A stretch of DNA of 64,000 nucleotides from Caryophanales bacterium UBA743 (GCA_002297365.1 DBKT01000012.1:42497-106496); one strand, 5' to 3'; counted from the first letter of the stretch, positions 34,387 to 43,321 are shown. A program made the numbers and translations. Notes: generated by a model from the letters alone, not told the origin.

Positions 34387-34737
34387 TTACTCTTTGAAGA
34401 GGTCAATCGCTTCACCTTCATGAATGGTGAGGATGGCCTTCTTGTAGCCAGAGATGGTTCCTTGATAACGGCCACCTCTCGTAGTGCTTTTTGCAAGGAC
34501 ATTAACGACTTTGACATCATCAATGGTCACTTGGTATAAGCGTTGGAAGCTGTCTTTGATCTCGACTTTGTTAGCACTAGCGGCAACGCGGACGGTGATC
34601 TTGTTCTCTTTTTGAAGGAGAGCCATGCTCTTCTCGGTGATGACTGGTTCGAGAATGACCTCATAGTCATGATGCGTTGGGGCTTTGAAGGTTTTCTTCG
34701 CTTCCGCCACGACGGTTTCTTTCTTTTCGCTTGCCAT
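34387..34737 (-). CDS. rplW: Ribosomal protein L23
   Basis: 116 residues with about 20 extra N-terminal residues before the core (YEVILEPVITEKSMALL). Binds at the tunnel exit where SRP and trigger factor dock. Its ATG overlaps the rplD stop by one base. Confidence 0.96.
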   Translation of the reverse strand: MASEKKETVVAEAKKTFKAPTHHDYEVILEPVITEKSMALLQKENKITVRVAASANKVEIKDSFQRLYQVTIDDVKVVNVLAKSTTRGGRYQGTISGYKKAILTIHEGEAIDLFKE

Positions 34738-35369
34738 TACTTAAGTCCTCCTTCGAGGGTTTCGATGTCAGCCTTGCCAATGACAATGACATTGGCATTG
34801 AGAACATCGTAAACACTGATGTTATTGACGGCACGGAGCTCTAAACGATCGATGTTTCTAGCGCTCTTGATGACATTCTCGTCTTGAGAGACGAGAAGGA
34901 TCTTGCCAGAAGCTTTCACATTCGCTAAGTCAGCCTTGATGGCTTTCGTAGAGATTTTCTCAGCTTTGAGGTTATCAACGACAATGATGCCGCCTTTAAC
35001 CTTTTGAGAGAGAACGGTCTTTAACGCGAGTGCGTGAGCTTTCTTATTTTGGGAAATCTTGTAATTTTGATTTCCATCAGGTCCGAAGACCTTTCCGCCG
35101 CCAACCCAGATTGGGGAACGGCTAGAACCTGCACGAGCACGGCCGGTTCCTTTTTGTCTCCAAGGCTTCTTGCCACCACCGCTTACTTCGTGACGCTTTT
35201 TGGTTTTGGCAGTTGCTTGGCGATAATTGGCTTCTTCTGCAACAGCGGCATCATGAACGACTTGTTCATTCTTCTCGGTGGTGCCGAAGACTTCATTAGC
35301 AAGTTCGATTTCACCGACTTTTTCGCCGGCAAGAGAAACGACTGGGAGAGTAATTGCTTTATTTGCCAT
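34737..35369 (-). CDS. rplD: Ribosomal protein L4
   Basis: 210 residues. The tunnel-loop region GGGKKPWRQKGTGRARAGSS with GGGKVFGP is diagnostic. In other bacteria L4 controls S10 operon transcription; whether that holds here is unknown, though the rpsJ leader is structured. Confidence 0.97.
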   Translation of the reverse strand: MANKAITLPVVSLAGEKVGEIELANEVFGTTEKNEQVVHDAAVAEEANYRQATAKTKKRHEVSGGGKKPWRQKGTGRARAGSSRSPIWVGGGKVFGPDGNQNYKISQNKKAHALALKTVLSQKVKGGIIVVDNLKAEKISTKAIKADLANVKASGKILLVSQDENVIKSARNIDRLELRAVNNISVYDVLNANVIVIGKADIETLEGGLK

Positions 35370-35374
35370 AATCC

Positions 35375-36058
35375 TTATTCTCCTTTCTTAGAGCGATCCA
35401 CTAATTCTTTGACTTCTGGTTTCTTGAATTGGGTTAAGATCGCGCTTCTGATCATAACGATCGATTTCTTTGGTCCAGGAACTCCGCCTTTGACAAGGAT
35501 GTAGCCTTTTTCGGCGTTAGAAGCAATGACGGTGATGTTCTCGATGGTTGCTTGATGTGGGCCCCAATGTCCAGACATCGTCTTGCCTGGGATAACACGG
35601 TTATTATCACGGCCGTTATTGGCAAGAGAGCCAATTTGTCTATGATAGCCAGAACCATGCCCTTTTGGACCGATATGGTTGTGATATCTCTTGATGGTGC
35701 CGGTGTAACCATGTCCTTTGGTTGTACCGATGACATCTACCACTTCACCGGCTTGGAATAAATCAGCGGTGATTGTTTCGCCAACGTTCTTGGAATAGAT
35801 TTCGTCGCCCTTTAATTCAAATAAATGAGCATGGGTTTCGACATTGGCTTTTTTATAAATGCCAAGTTCGCATTTATTGAGATGACGCTCAGCAATTGGC
35901 TCATAACCGACTTGCAACGCTTCATAGCCGTCTTTCTCATTCGTCTTTTTCGCGACGACAACGTTTGGAAGAACCTCGATGACAGTGACTGGATACATCG
36001 TTCCGTCAGTGGCGAAGACTTCGGTCATTCCAATTTTTCTTCCGATAATGGATTTCAT
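35375..36058 (-). CDS. rplC: Ribosomal protein L3
   Basis: 227 residues. MKSIIGRKIGMTEVFATDG and the loop GPKGHGSGYHRQIGSLANNG that reaches the peptidyl-transferase centre identify it. GGAGGTAAAC lies before the start, 14 nt after rpsJ. Confidence 0.97.
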   Translation of the reverse strand: MKSIIGRKIGMTEVFATDGTMYPVTVIEVLPNVVVAKKTNEKDGYEALQVGYEPIAERHLNKCELGIYKKANVETHAHLFELKGDEIYSKNVGETITADLFQAGEVVDVIGTTKGHGYTGTIKRYHNHIGPKGHGSGYHRQIGSLANNGRDNNRVIPGKTMSGHWGPHQATIENITVIASNAEKGYILVKGGVPGPKKSIVMIRSAILTQFKKPEVKELVDRSKKGE

Positions 36059-36072
36059 GAATGTTTACCTCC

Positions 36073-36387
36073 TTACTTCGCAGTGACATCGATATCGACA
36101 CCATTTGGTAAGTCAAGCTTACGGATGGCTTCGACGGTTTCTTTTGTAGGATTGACGATATCAATCAATCTCTTATGGGTACGGATCTCGAATTGTTCGC
36201 GGCTATCCTTATATTTGAAGGTAGCTCTTAAGATCGTGTACACCTGCTTCTCGGTTGGGAGAGGCACTGGGCCAATAACTTTGGCGCCGGTCTTGTTAGC
36301 GACTTCAACAATCTTTTCGGCAGCAACGTCGATGATCTTGTGGTCGTAAGCCTGCAATCTGATACGCAGGACTTGTTGTTTCGCCAT
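36073..36387 (-). CDS. rpsJ: Ribosomal protein S10 (NusE)
   Basis: 104 residues, first gene of the superoperon that runs to rplQ. RIRLQAYDHKIIDVAAEKIV and GPVPLPTEKQVYTILR with FEIRTHKRLIDI are family blocks. S10 also links NusG/NusB to the ribosome. AAGGAGGAAAAATC precedes the ATG. The promoter and a 130-nt leader are described separately. Confidence 0.98.
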   Translation of the reverse strand: MAKQQVLRIRLQAYDHKIIDVAAEKIVEVANKTGAKVIGPVPLPTEKQVYTILRATFKYKDSREQFEIRTHKRLIDIVNPTKETVEAIRKLDLPNGVDIDVTAK

Positions 36388-36515
36388 GATTTTTCCTCCT
36401 TATTTCGTCAGGCTTGCTAGCTATGCTCTGCACGAGTTCCCTGACTAAGCCGATACTTGACAACGTCTATCGGTGTGTCAGCAACATCGTACTTCCACGC
36501 TTGCGCCAGCGTTTG
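36388..36515 (-). ncRNA. Structured 5' leader of the rpsJ operon
   Basis: Between the promoter and rpsJ the transcript has a leader of about 125 nt that can form CCGATA/TATCGG (36450-36473), an enclosing GTCAGG/CCTGAC helix (36407-36445) and a 5' CGCTTGCGCCAGCG-type stem-loop. A regulatory leader is known for S10 operons in other bacteria; this one does not show a family signature that I recognise. Confidence 0.5.
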
Positions 36516-36517
36516 AA

Positions 36518-36546
36518 ATTATCCCCCTACGTGCGTGTGTAGTCAA
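36518..36546 (-). promoter_or_regulatory. Sigma-A promoter of the S10 superoperon
   Basis: TTGACT (36541-36546), 17 nt, GATAAT (36518-36523) on the minus strand. The discriminator region is G/C rich (GGGG before the -10 box), as expected for growth-rate-controlled promoters. Confidence 0.85.
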
Positions 36547-36589
36547 CAATAATTTGAAGTTAAAATGTCGGTGATATCTTGTCTTTATC

Positions 36590-36607
36590 ATAAAAAGCGC
36601 TTTTTAT
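36590..36607. promoter_or_regulatory. Perfect 18-bp palindrome upstream of the rpsJ promoter
   Basis: ATAAAAAGCGCTTTTTAT is identical to its reverse complement. It lies 44 nt upstream of the rpsJ -35 box. It has no loop and so is not a terminator; a protein binding site is more likely. No second copy was seen. Confidence 0.45.
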
Positions 36608-36630
36608 CGAAACTTTTCCGAAAGAAGGCT

Positions 36631-36665
36631 ATTTTATTCCCAAAAAATTTGTGCATGGTGCACAA
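36631..36665 (-). promoter_or_regulatory. Palindromic operator candidate upstream of rpsJ
   Basis: TTGTGCA-TGG-TGCACAA at 36649-36665, same half-sites, same 3-nt centre and A/T flanks as the copy upstream of rplK. On the minus strand it is followed after 12 nt by TAAAAT (36631-36636), a possible upstream -10. It lies about 100 nt upstream of the main rpsJ -35 box. Confidence 0.65.
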
Positions 36666-36666
36666 A

Positions 36667-37063
36667 AATGAGGATGATTAATCTTCTGATTTTCAATGTT
36701 TGTTACCCAAAAAAGCGGTTTATAGATCAATAATCAGGAAGAAGAGGCAGGCATCGAAGCCTGTCCCCTTTACGTATAATGGTCAAAAGATAATGCCTAA
36801 AATGGAGGCATCGCAAAACACCATCTATGAAGTGGGCGATTTCCTAAAGAAGGGCCGCAATTATTAATATAAGGAAAAGAGGATTTGGTTTGCCTATCGA
36901 ATTTATCTTGTTTAGAAAAGGATCGTTTCCATCGAATTCACTTTGCGGCAATCTCCGAGAAATATCGGGCTCCCCATCTTCAATGAAGAGCGCTTGTTTT
37001 TTATTCTAAGAAGCCTTTCCTTTGAAATGCAGAAAACTTTGGCTTTTTTGTATCTTGAATTCA
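36667..37063. other. Intergenic region without a supported gene
   Basis: About 400 nt between the rpsJ control region and a lipoprotein gene that ends at 37064. It holds a GGCAGGC/GCCTGTC hairpin, an isolated TATAAT on the plus strand near 36775, a 24-codon ORF (36793-36867) and a weak AAGCC/GGCTTTTTT hairpin near 37010-37050. None is convincing as a gene. It may contain the remnants of one. Confidence 0.5.
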
Positions 37064-38965
37064 TCAATCGTTGGTTGGAACAAAAGCGTTCTCGGAACCA
37101 TCATTTGCGCTGATGGATAGGCCTAAAGGCTCCCCTTCTTTTTCTAAGAACTTGACAATACGGCCGCTTTCGAAGACTTTGAATTCGCCATCGAAATCAG
37201 AGAAAGTGAGAACGGCTCCTTCTAGGCTCCACTTGCAAGTATCGTCGCTTGTCGAAGTATTGCCATTATCCGTTTGTTCCATATGCCTTAAGCAAGTGCC
37301 ATCTTCTTGGAAAGTGAGGGTTTGCACGGTATTGAAAGCGTTCTTGTAATAGAACTTGTTTCCCGTAAGGAAAGATTTGTAATCCATCGTGTCGCTCAAA
37401 GTATAAAAACGTTTGACAACAGAAATTTCCGGTGTTCCTACAGAAGTCAAAGTAATGCTGAATTCCCCTTCTTTCTTAGGCTTAATGGTGATTGTGGAGT
37501 CGGCATTCACTTGCACTTCCGCTTTTTCGGCATCGCTTATTGACGCAGTTATCGCTTGGGGAGCCTCTTTTGGAGAAACGCTGTATCCCCAAGAATATGT
37601 TTTCCCTATCTCCAATCCGTACTGAAGATTGATATCTCCCTTGGCGCGGAAGGAAATAGATTCGGCCTTGGCAGAGATGATTGTGACGTTATTCACGGTA
37701 AAGGAGGAAAGGTAATACGCCCCGGTACTAGGCCTCTTGCGGTAGAAGGAAAAAGTTAGATTGGTAACGCCAACCCCTTTGACGACAAAGTTATCATCCT
37801 CGATTGCGACCGCCTCTTCATTGGAGCTCTTGGATGCCGTGAGGGCTGTATTCATAGATTTCAAAGGTTTGCGGCTATCCGCATAGCCAAAAATTGTGGA
37901 GCAATTGGTCGGAACGGTTAAATCGTCTCCAACCGTGATTGTTTTAAAGCCAGAAACGGCTTCTAGGCGAGCAGAAAGAACATCTGTAAGAAAATAGTTA
38001 TCGATATTGAGAACATCTTTCCCCATTTCGGTGGCTTTATCGCCATAAACGATTTCGCCAGATTCTTCGTAAAGAGAATAAGCGGGATCGTCCCCTTCCC
38101 TTTCGTAAGTGGTTTTGTTTAAGGCGTCGAAGGAAAGCAAACGGGATTTGTCTTGGGAAAGAACGTATTGCAGTTTGGTAAGGTAGGTTGTGACGATACC
38201 ATCGTCGCTCGAGGAATATTGGAATTGAATGAGATACTCCCACTCCCCTGTTTCTTTTTGAGTTGGCTTTACCTTATTTAAACCTGTTTGTATAGCATAA
38301 TCGCTGCCCATGATATCCGAAGCAAGGAAATTCGCCACTTTGGATGTCAAATTAGCGGCAGCATTGGCCTCAAAATCTTTGGCAAGGATGTATTCTCCAT
38401 CGCTTAAATTGCCGACATCATCGCTAGAATTGATGATGAATTTCTTCGTTGCAGAATCTTTATAATCACTCGATATTCCAATGTCTTTGTCAAAATCTTT
38501 CACCTCCACGAACATACGATAATTGTCGATTTCGTCACCGTTTTCGTATTTATCCACGGTTGAAGTCGCGATGGTTTTGAAAGTGTCCGTTTCATCTTCT
38601 TTCCCTTCGACGGAACGGGTATAGCTTCCTTCTGAGGTGGTTGATCCATCTTCATAGTTCGTATAGGTTTGATCGATGTTGTTTTTCACGGTCGCGGAGG
38701 AAGATTCGTTATGATAGACGACGCGTTTCGCATTATTGAGTTCTTCTTTTTGAGCTTTGGCAATCTCATTGTATGCATCTTCTAAAGAAAGGCTTCCATC
38801 ATTGACTAACGATGAGGATGAAGAGTCTTCACTTTCATCGAAGGAACTTTCTTCGCTGGACAATTCGGCTTGGGAGGAAAACGCCGGCGAAGAATCGGAA
38901 TCGTTCTTGCAGCCAATTAACATGGCAACGGACAATAACATTGTTGCAAACTGTATTTTTTTCAT
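37064..38965 (-). CDS. Surface lipoprotein with Ig-like and lipocalin-like C-terminal regions
   Basis: 633 residues. A signal peptide ends in the lipobox LIGC (Cys19), followed by a Ser/Glu/Asp-rich linker (about residues 25-60). A long middle region (about 60-320) has the look of a beta-rich lipoprotein fold. Residues of about 440-530 resemble a bacterial Ig-like domain (SISFRAKGDINLQYGLEIGK...ITIKPKKEGEFSITLTSVG). The last 100 resemble a small beta-barrel 'lipocalin-like' stability domain (KFYYKNAFNTVQTLTF...CKWSLEGAVLTFSDF). Function unknown; anchored on the outer side of the membrane. AAGAAAGGT lies before the ATG. Confidence 0.8.
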   Translation of the reverse strand: MKKIQFATMLLSVAMLIGCKNDSDSSPAFSSQAELSSEESSFDESEDSSSSSLVNDGSLSLEDAYNEIAKAQKEELNNAKRVVYHNESSSATVKNNIDQTYTNYEDGSTTSEGSYTRSVEGKEDETDTFKTIATSTVDKYENGDEIDNYRMFVEVKDFDKDIGISSDYKDSATKKFIINSSDDVGNLSDGEYILAKDFEANAAANLTSKVANFLASDIMGSDYAIQTGLNKVKPTQKETGEWEYLIQFQYSSSDDGIVTTYLTKLQYVLSQDKSRLLSFDALNKTTYEREGDDPAYSLYEESGEIVYGDKATEMGKDVLNIDNYFLTDVLSARLEAVSGFKTITVGDDLTVPTNCSTIFGYADSRKPLKSMNTALTASKSSNEEAVAIEDDNFVVKGVGVTNLTFSFYRKRPSTGAYYLSSFTVNNVTIISAKAESISFRAKGDINLQYGLEIGKTYSWGYSVSPKEAPQAITASISDAEKAEVQVNADSTITIKPKKEGEFSITLTSVGTPEISVVKRFYTLSDTMDYKSFLTGNKFYYKNAFNTVQTLTFQEDGTCLRHMEQTDNGNTSTSDDTCKWSLEGAVLTFSDFDGEFKVFESGRIVKFLEKEGEPLGLSISANDGSENAFVPTND

Positions 38966-39045
38966 ACCTTTCTTAAAATCTCCTGATCATATTTACGAAT
39001 TCTAACATAAAATCAAATAATAAGTGCTTTTTTCTTTTTTGCCAC

Positions 39046-39051
39046 TATAAT
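39046..39051 (+). promoter_or_regulatory. -10 box (TATAAT) just before a lipoprotein gene
   Basis: A perfect TATAAT whose expected start is about 3 nt before the ATG at 39061. No ribosome-binding site can fit. The 95-nt gap is shared with the divergent 37064-38965 gene. Confidence 0.55.
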
Positions 39052-39060
39052 AGGCGCATT

Positions 39061-39867
39061 ATGAAACGTGATTTTATTTTTCTATTGACGTTAATTTCTC
39101 TTCTTCCCTCTTGTGGCAGCGGAAGGGAAGAAACAAGCTCAACCTCACAAGAAGGGCTTCTTACAAGCGAAGCTTCCTCAAAAGAAGATTCCACCTCTTC
39201 TAAAGAAGAGCTTCACATCCCTGTTGAAATGGTTGGGACATGGTATATTACCTCCTCTCAAATGGGCGTTCTCCCTGTGAATGGCATCTTTGAAATCTCA
39301 GGCGATGACACTTTGCTAATCGGAGAAAGGACTCTGTCTCTAAACGGAAATTATGCAGGATATGAAGAGGCCTATGAGTTTGTATATAAGTCCATCCATT
39401 TCATTGTTTCTTATGACGCCGAGAAGAACGGCATAGACTGGGGTTACCAAAATGGAGAGAATCAAGACTTTGGCTTCGCCGAAAGTGAACCGTTGAGCAA
39501 CAGCTACGACTACGAAGGCGAAGAATATCCGATGAATCAGATTAAAGAATACTTGAGCACGACGCTAGATGTTCCGGCAATGGCTGCCTCTTCTTATAAA
39601 TTAAAGCTCTATGAAAGTTCTTTATATAGCGCCAAATGTGCAGCATTAGAAATATCCACGACAACATTAGAAGATACCATCGGATATGTGGCCGCTCTTG
39701 TAAATGAAGGGTATACCTTCTCTAAAAACGGGGAGGAAATCAAAGATGATGTCTTTACGGCTGGATACGATGCAAACAAAGTCTATTCTCTCCGTATCAT
39801 CTATTTCCCTGATGAAAAAGAAACTAACGTATTCTTCTACAATTACAACGCAAAAATTGTTTCTTAA
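39061..39867 (+). CDS. Small lipoprotein of unknown function
   Basis: 268 residues. Signal peptide with lipobox LPSC (Cys18) and a Ser/Glu/Thr linker to about residue 50. A first domain (VEMVGTWYITSSQMGVLPVNG) looks lipocalin-like: a 'GTW' start and alternating strands. A second region of about 100 residues follows. It is co-oriented with the next lipoprotein, 9 nt downstream, so the two form an operon. No family identified. Confidence 0.75.
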   Translation: MKRDFIFLLTLISLLPSCGSGREETSSTSQEGLLTSEASSKEDSTSSKEELHIPVEMVGTWYITSSQMGVLPVNGIFEISGDDTLLIGERTLSLNGNYAGYEEAYEFVYKSIHFIVSYDAEKNGIDWGYQNGENQDFGFAESEPLSNSYDYEGEEYPMNQIKEYLSTTLDVPAMAASSYKLKLYESSLYSAKCAALEISTTTLEDTIGYVAALVNEGYTFSKNGEEIKDDVFTAGYDANKVYSLRIIYFPDEKETNVFFYNYNAKIVS

Positions 39868-39876
39868 GGAGGTTTT

Positions 39877-40710
39877 ATGAAAAGAAAGCTCATTTTATTC
39901 GTTGCCTTATTGCCTTTTCTCTTTTCTTGCGAAAGGGAAGAAAGGAATGCCTCTAGCGAACTTTCTTCTTCTATAGAAAGCCTGATTTCTTCGGAAGAAA
40001 CAAATACGGATAAGGCTCTTTTAACAAAACTAGGGAACAAGCTTCTCTCTTTGCAAGGAAATGTTCAAAAAACCAAGACAGAGCAAAAAAGGTTGTTTTC
40101 TTATCCTTCAGACGCCACTTTTGACATGTATGTCGAAAACGTCTTTGAAACAACGCGCTATAAACGAAATTCCACTTATCTAGTCGAAACAAAGGGCACC
40201 GAACAAATCGAAAACGAATCGGCGATCCCCTATACGACTCAAATCTACGACAACGGCAAAAAGTTCTACCAAATCACCCTTTATGAAGACGAAGACAATA
40301 CGAAGAAGACCAGCAATTCCAAATTTGATGAAAATTCGGTGGAATCCACTTATTGCATAGGCCCCGCCTATACCGAGATCGCAAATTTTAATTACATGCT
40401 AGAGCATGTTGGCGATCTGGTTTCTTATCAGTTCTATAACATAGAAGGAATAGAAGAAGACGATAAGCTGTCTTATTCCTATTCTCTTTCTATCTATACA
40501 GAAAGCGAAGGCCAAAAGATTCTTTCGCAGCAAATCTCTTATGAAAATATTTTCACGATAAAGAATGATTTAATCACTCATTTGTCGCAAAAATATGAAA
40601 ATAAATCTATTATTTCGAACGTTTCAAACGTCTTAACCGTCAATCTGGAAATGGATTACATCCAAGGAGAATATACGGATTTTACTGGTACTTTACTTAC
40701 AATTATTTAA
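39877..40710 (+). CDS. Small lipoprotein of unknown function
   Basis: 277 residues. Signal peptide with lipobox LFSC (Cys18), a short Ser/Glu linker, then a beta-rich domain (about residues 45-270). The pattern of strands and the position of YxxxN/EQ-type turns resemble the middle region of the 633-residue lipoprotein at 37-39 kb; a common fold is inferred. TTAAGGAGGTTTT gives a strong ribosome-binding site. Last gene of the pair starting at 39061. Confidence 0.75.
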   Translation: MKRKLILFVALLPFLFSCEREERNASSELSSSIESLISSEETNTDKALLTKLGNKLLSLQGNVQKTKTEQKRLFSYPSDATFDMYVENVFETTRYKRNSTYLVETKGTEQIENESAIPYTTQIYDNGKKFYQITLYEDEDNTKKTSNSKFDENSVESTYCIGPAYTEIANFNYMLEHVGDLVSYQFYNIEGIEEDDKLSYSYSLSIYTESEGQKILSQQISYENIFTIKNDLITHLSQKYENKSIISNVSNVLTVNLEMDYIQGEYTDFTGTLLTII

Positions 40711-40737
40711 GTTTTTAGTTAATTTTACATTTTTTTA

Positions 40738-40765
40738 TTGACAATTTTTCGCTTTCCATTAATTT
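40738..40765 (+). promoter_or_regulatory. Promoter of the 611-residue lipoprotein gene
   Basis: TTGACA (40738-40743), 16 nt, TAATTT (40760-40765). A leader of about 25 nt with AAGGAGAAA before the ATG follows. Confidence 0.6.
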
Positions 40766-40798
40766 TGTTGCATTAAGAAGGAAAACCAAGGAGAAATT

Positions 40799-42634
40799 AT
40801 GAAAAAATCCAAATTAACAATGCTGGGGGTAATGAGCGTATCTGCCTTATTAGTCCTTGCTGGCTGTAAAGCTGATCCTGCGACGAGCGCGGAATCAAGC
40901 ACGTCAACCAGCGTAATTCATGTCCATACTGCCGATACGGAATGGCACCACGATGAAAATAATCATTGGCATCTATGCACCGTATGCGGAGAAAAAATGG
41001 ATATTGCAGCTCATTCCTTCGAAGAGACTGTTGTTGCTCCAACTGATGATACACAAGGCTATACGAAACATGTTTGCGCTTGCGGATACACTTACACAGA
41101 CAATTATACAGATAAGCAATACGCAATCGCTTTTGATGGCGGGGATTTTGGATTTGCTATCGGTCTTCCAACCAAGGCGAAAAAAGGAGAGACCATTTCT
41201 TTTAAAGTGACCGTGGAATCTGGTTATGAAGCCTCTTCCGTTGTTGCTAGCGCTGGAGAAGCGACTCTCGAACTCGCCGGTTCCTTAAAAGAAGGCTTCA
41301 GCTTCACAATGCCTGCAGACGATGTTGCTATCAAAGTAGAGACCCGTGGCGCTTATTTTGAATTAGCCCCCGTTGATAAAGACGCGGTTGTCGTTAAGCC
41401 CGAATGCCAATATGCGACCTCAAAAAAGGTCAGTGATTTCATCGGTGGTTTCGTCGTTGACGGAAAAATTTATACCGGCGCTTCTTTATATGCGAGAGCC
41501 GGATCTAAGGTAAATATCCTTTGGAACTACGTCGCTATCGCCGATAACGTTTCATTCACGGCGGATGGCGTCGCTCTTGAAGAGGAGGATCTCAAATACG
41601 TTGTGACCACCGGCGAAGGAGAAGAAGCAAAAGCAGAAGAACACATCTATAAAAGCTTTGCTTTCACAATGCCAAATCACGCTGTTGTTTTAGGCGTTAC
41701 GGCAGAAGAAAGAACCTTCCAAATCGAAGTTGAGGCCCCTGACTATGTTACAACCTTGCTTTACACGAAGGATGAAGATGGGAACAAGACGGAAGTCACC
41801 GGCATCCATGGCGGAATGGGCCCAGTTTATCTTGATGTTGCTTTTGATGGCGAGCACCAAAATGGAAATTACCTTATCGACGGGGTTTCTTATGAATATC
41901 AAACGGCAACCGGCTACGAAATCAATCCGCAAAAGCTAACCGGATCTGTGTTTAAAAACGGAGGCGAAGCCTATTCCTACGCAATTAACACTTACACTAG
42001 CTACTATGGTTCTATTAAACTCGTTGTCAGTGTCTTAGAAGCCAAATACACAAACGCAAGCTGGGTTGGTGTATACGGAGGAAGCGAATTCTTTGGAGGA
42101 AGCGGGGGAACAAGCGACTCCACCATCACCGCAAACGCTTTCGGAAAGATTACCAGTACCAATAATAAATATAACGTTGTTTCCGTGAATGAAACGGCCG
42201 GAAAGATTGGTGTTAGCACCACTGCTAATGCGACTGAACCAAGTACCTATGCTTTCTATGACGCTGACGTCATGATGGTGAATTATTATGAAAGATTGAA
42301 CGACTTTACCGATATGTACGTTGGAATCCGAAACAAAGAAAACAGCGATATCACATGGGAAAAGTCGGAAAAGGGCAGCATGTATGATTCAGGAGCAATC
42401 TATGTTGTCGCAAAAGACAAAACGAGCGGAAATGAATTAGGCAACTTCTTAAAAGCGGGCAAGGATCTCTATTTGAATGTCACCGTCACCTATGATGAAG
42501 GCTACACCGCCGTTAACTCCTCTTCTAATTTCTCTGTCTATAAAGATGGAAAATTATTGAAACATTACGAATACGCAAATGGTTCCTCTTCTTCATCAAG
42601 CGATGATGGCGGATGGGGTGACTATTACAATTAA
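40799..42634 (+). CDS. Lipoprotein with zinc-ribbon-like HxW/CxxCG domain and repeat domains
   Basis: 611 residues. Lipobox LAGC (Cys22). Residues 40-105 carry HTADTEWHHDENNHWHLCTV...CGEKM...H and CACGY, a small Cys/His domain seen in surface proteins of gut Firmicutes, possibly metal-binding. Next is a 'bacterial repeat' (about 110-180; the FTMPADDVAIKV ending is typical), a further similar repeat (to about 300, FTMPNHAVVLGV) and a third region. The tail is Ser/Gly/Asp-rich. It is a secreted, membrane-anchored surface protein; ligand unknown. A bidirectional terminator follows. Confidence 0.82.
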   Translation: MKKSKLTMLGVMSVSALLVLAGCKADPATSAESSTSTSVIHVHTADTEWHHDENNHWHLCTVCGEKMDIAAHSFEETVVAPTDDTQGYTKHVCACGYTYTDNYTDKQYAIAFDGGDFGFAIGLPTKAKKGETISFKVTVESGYEASSVVASAGEATLELAGSLKEGFSFTMPADDVAIKVETRGAYFELAPVDKDAVVVKPECQYATSKKVSDFIGGFVVDGKIYTGASLYARAGSKVNILWNYVAIADNVSFTADGVALEEEDLKYVVTTGEGEEAKAEEHIYKSFAFTMPNHAVVLGVTAEERTFQIEVEAPDYVTTLLYTKDEDGNKTEVTGIHGGMGPVYLDVAFDGEHQNGNYLIDGVSYEYQTATGYEINPQKLTGSVFKNGGEAYSYAINTYTSYYGSIKLVVSVLEAKYTNASWVGVYGGSEFFGGSGGTSDSTITANAFGKITSTNNKYNVVSVNETAGKIGVSTTANATEPSTYAFYDADVMMVNYYERLNDFTDMYVGIRNKENSDITWEKSEKGSMYDSGAIYVVAKDKTSGNELGNFLKAGKDLYLNVTVTYDEGYTAVNSSSNFSVYKDGKLLKHYEYANGSSSSSSDDGGWGDYYN

Positions 42635-42644
42635 TCCTGAAAGC

Positions 42645-42674
42645 AAAAAAGCAAGCTCCTAGGCTTGCTTTTTT
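42645..42674. terminator. Bidirectional terminator between lipoprotein gene and queH
   Basis: AAAAAAGCAAGC / GCTTGCTTTTTT stem with a TCCTAG loop. T-runs lie on both sides, so it can end the plus-strand lipoprotein transcript and the minus-strand queH transcript. Confidence 0.9.
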
Positions 42675-42688
42675 CTTTTACACTAGAA

Positions 42689-43315
42689 TTATTTCCTGAA
42701 ACTGTATTCGCATCCGCAATAATTCTGACAATAGAGGCCGATTTCCCTTCTTAGCGCAACACCTTGATCGATTCCGCCGTTCTTTTTGAAGTCGGAGAAA
42801 AGATATTTCGTGTGATAATGGCTGGATAGCTCTTCCCCAATGCGATTCATGATTTCTGATGATTTTTGACGAGAGATGGTCATTACTGTGGTGATGTAGT
42901 CAAAATGATGGGCGTCCGCGTATTGGAAGGTTTCTTCCATTCTTTTGCGGTAACAAAGAAAACAACGGTGCCCTCCTTCAGGAAGGGAAGAAAAAGGACG
43001 TAGATCTTTCATATATTCTTCATGGTTATAAGGGCTGATGATAAGTTTTACGTCATACCCCCAGGTATCTTTTAGATATTGGATGAGTTTCTTCACTTCC
43101 CCTAAACGCTTATCAAACTCAGTTTCAGGATAGATATTGGAGTTGGTGTAATAGATGGTTACATCAAAATGTTTGCAAAGAAAAAGCAAAGGGAAACAGG
43201 CGCAAGGACCGCAGCAATCATGAAGAAGGATGGTTGGCTTTTTATCTCCGTTTATCTTTTTGATTTCTTCTAGGCTTTCAAGATAATAATTATGTTGAAC
43301 TAAATGAGATTTCAT
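42689..43315 (-). CDS. queH: Epoxyqueuosine reductase QueH
   Basis: 208 residues. Catalyses the last step of queuosine synthesis, reducing epoxyqueuosine to queuosine in tRNA. The family's cysteines are visible: HDCCGPCAC (Cys34, 35, 38, 40), the RCFLCY pair near 115-119, and CQNYCGC near the end. QueH is the non-cobalamin replacement for QueG. Its -10 box (TATAAT at 43322-43327) is only 7 nt from the ATG, so the mRNA is likely leaderless. Queuosine genes queA, tgt and queT lie in the same cluster. Confidence 0.93.
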   Translation of the reverse strand: MKSHLVQHNYYLESLEEIKKINGDKKPTILLHDCCGPCACFPLLFLCKHFDVTIYYTNSNIYPETEFDKRLGEVKKLIQYLKDTWGYDVKLIISPYNHEEYMKDLRPFSSLPEGGHRCFLCYRKRMEETFQYADAHHFDYITTVMTISRQKSSEIMNRIGEELSSHYHTKYLFSDFKKNGGIDQGVALRREIGLYCQNYCGCEYSFRK

Positions 43316-43321
43316 CTAAGT

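Noticed and set aside
36793..36867. 24-codon ORF downstream of a TATAAT-like box
   Set aside because: No ribosome-binding site, no recognisable motif, too short to support as a gene.
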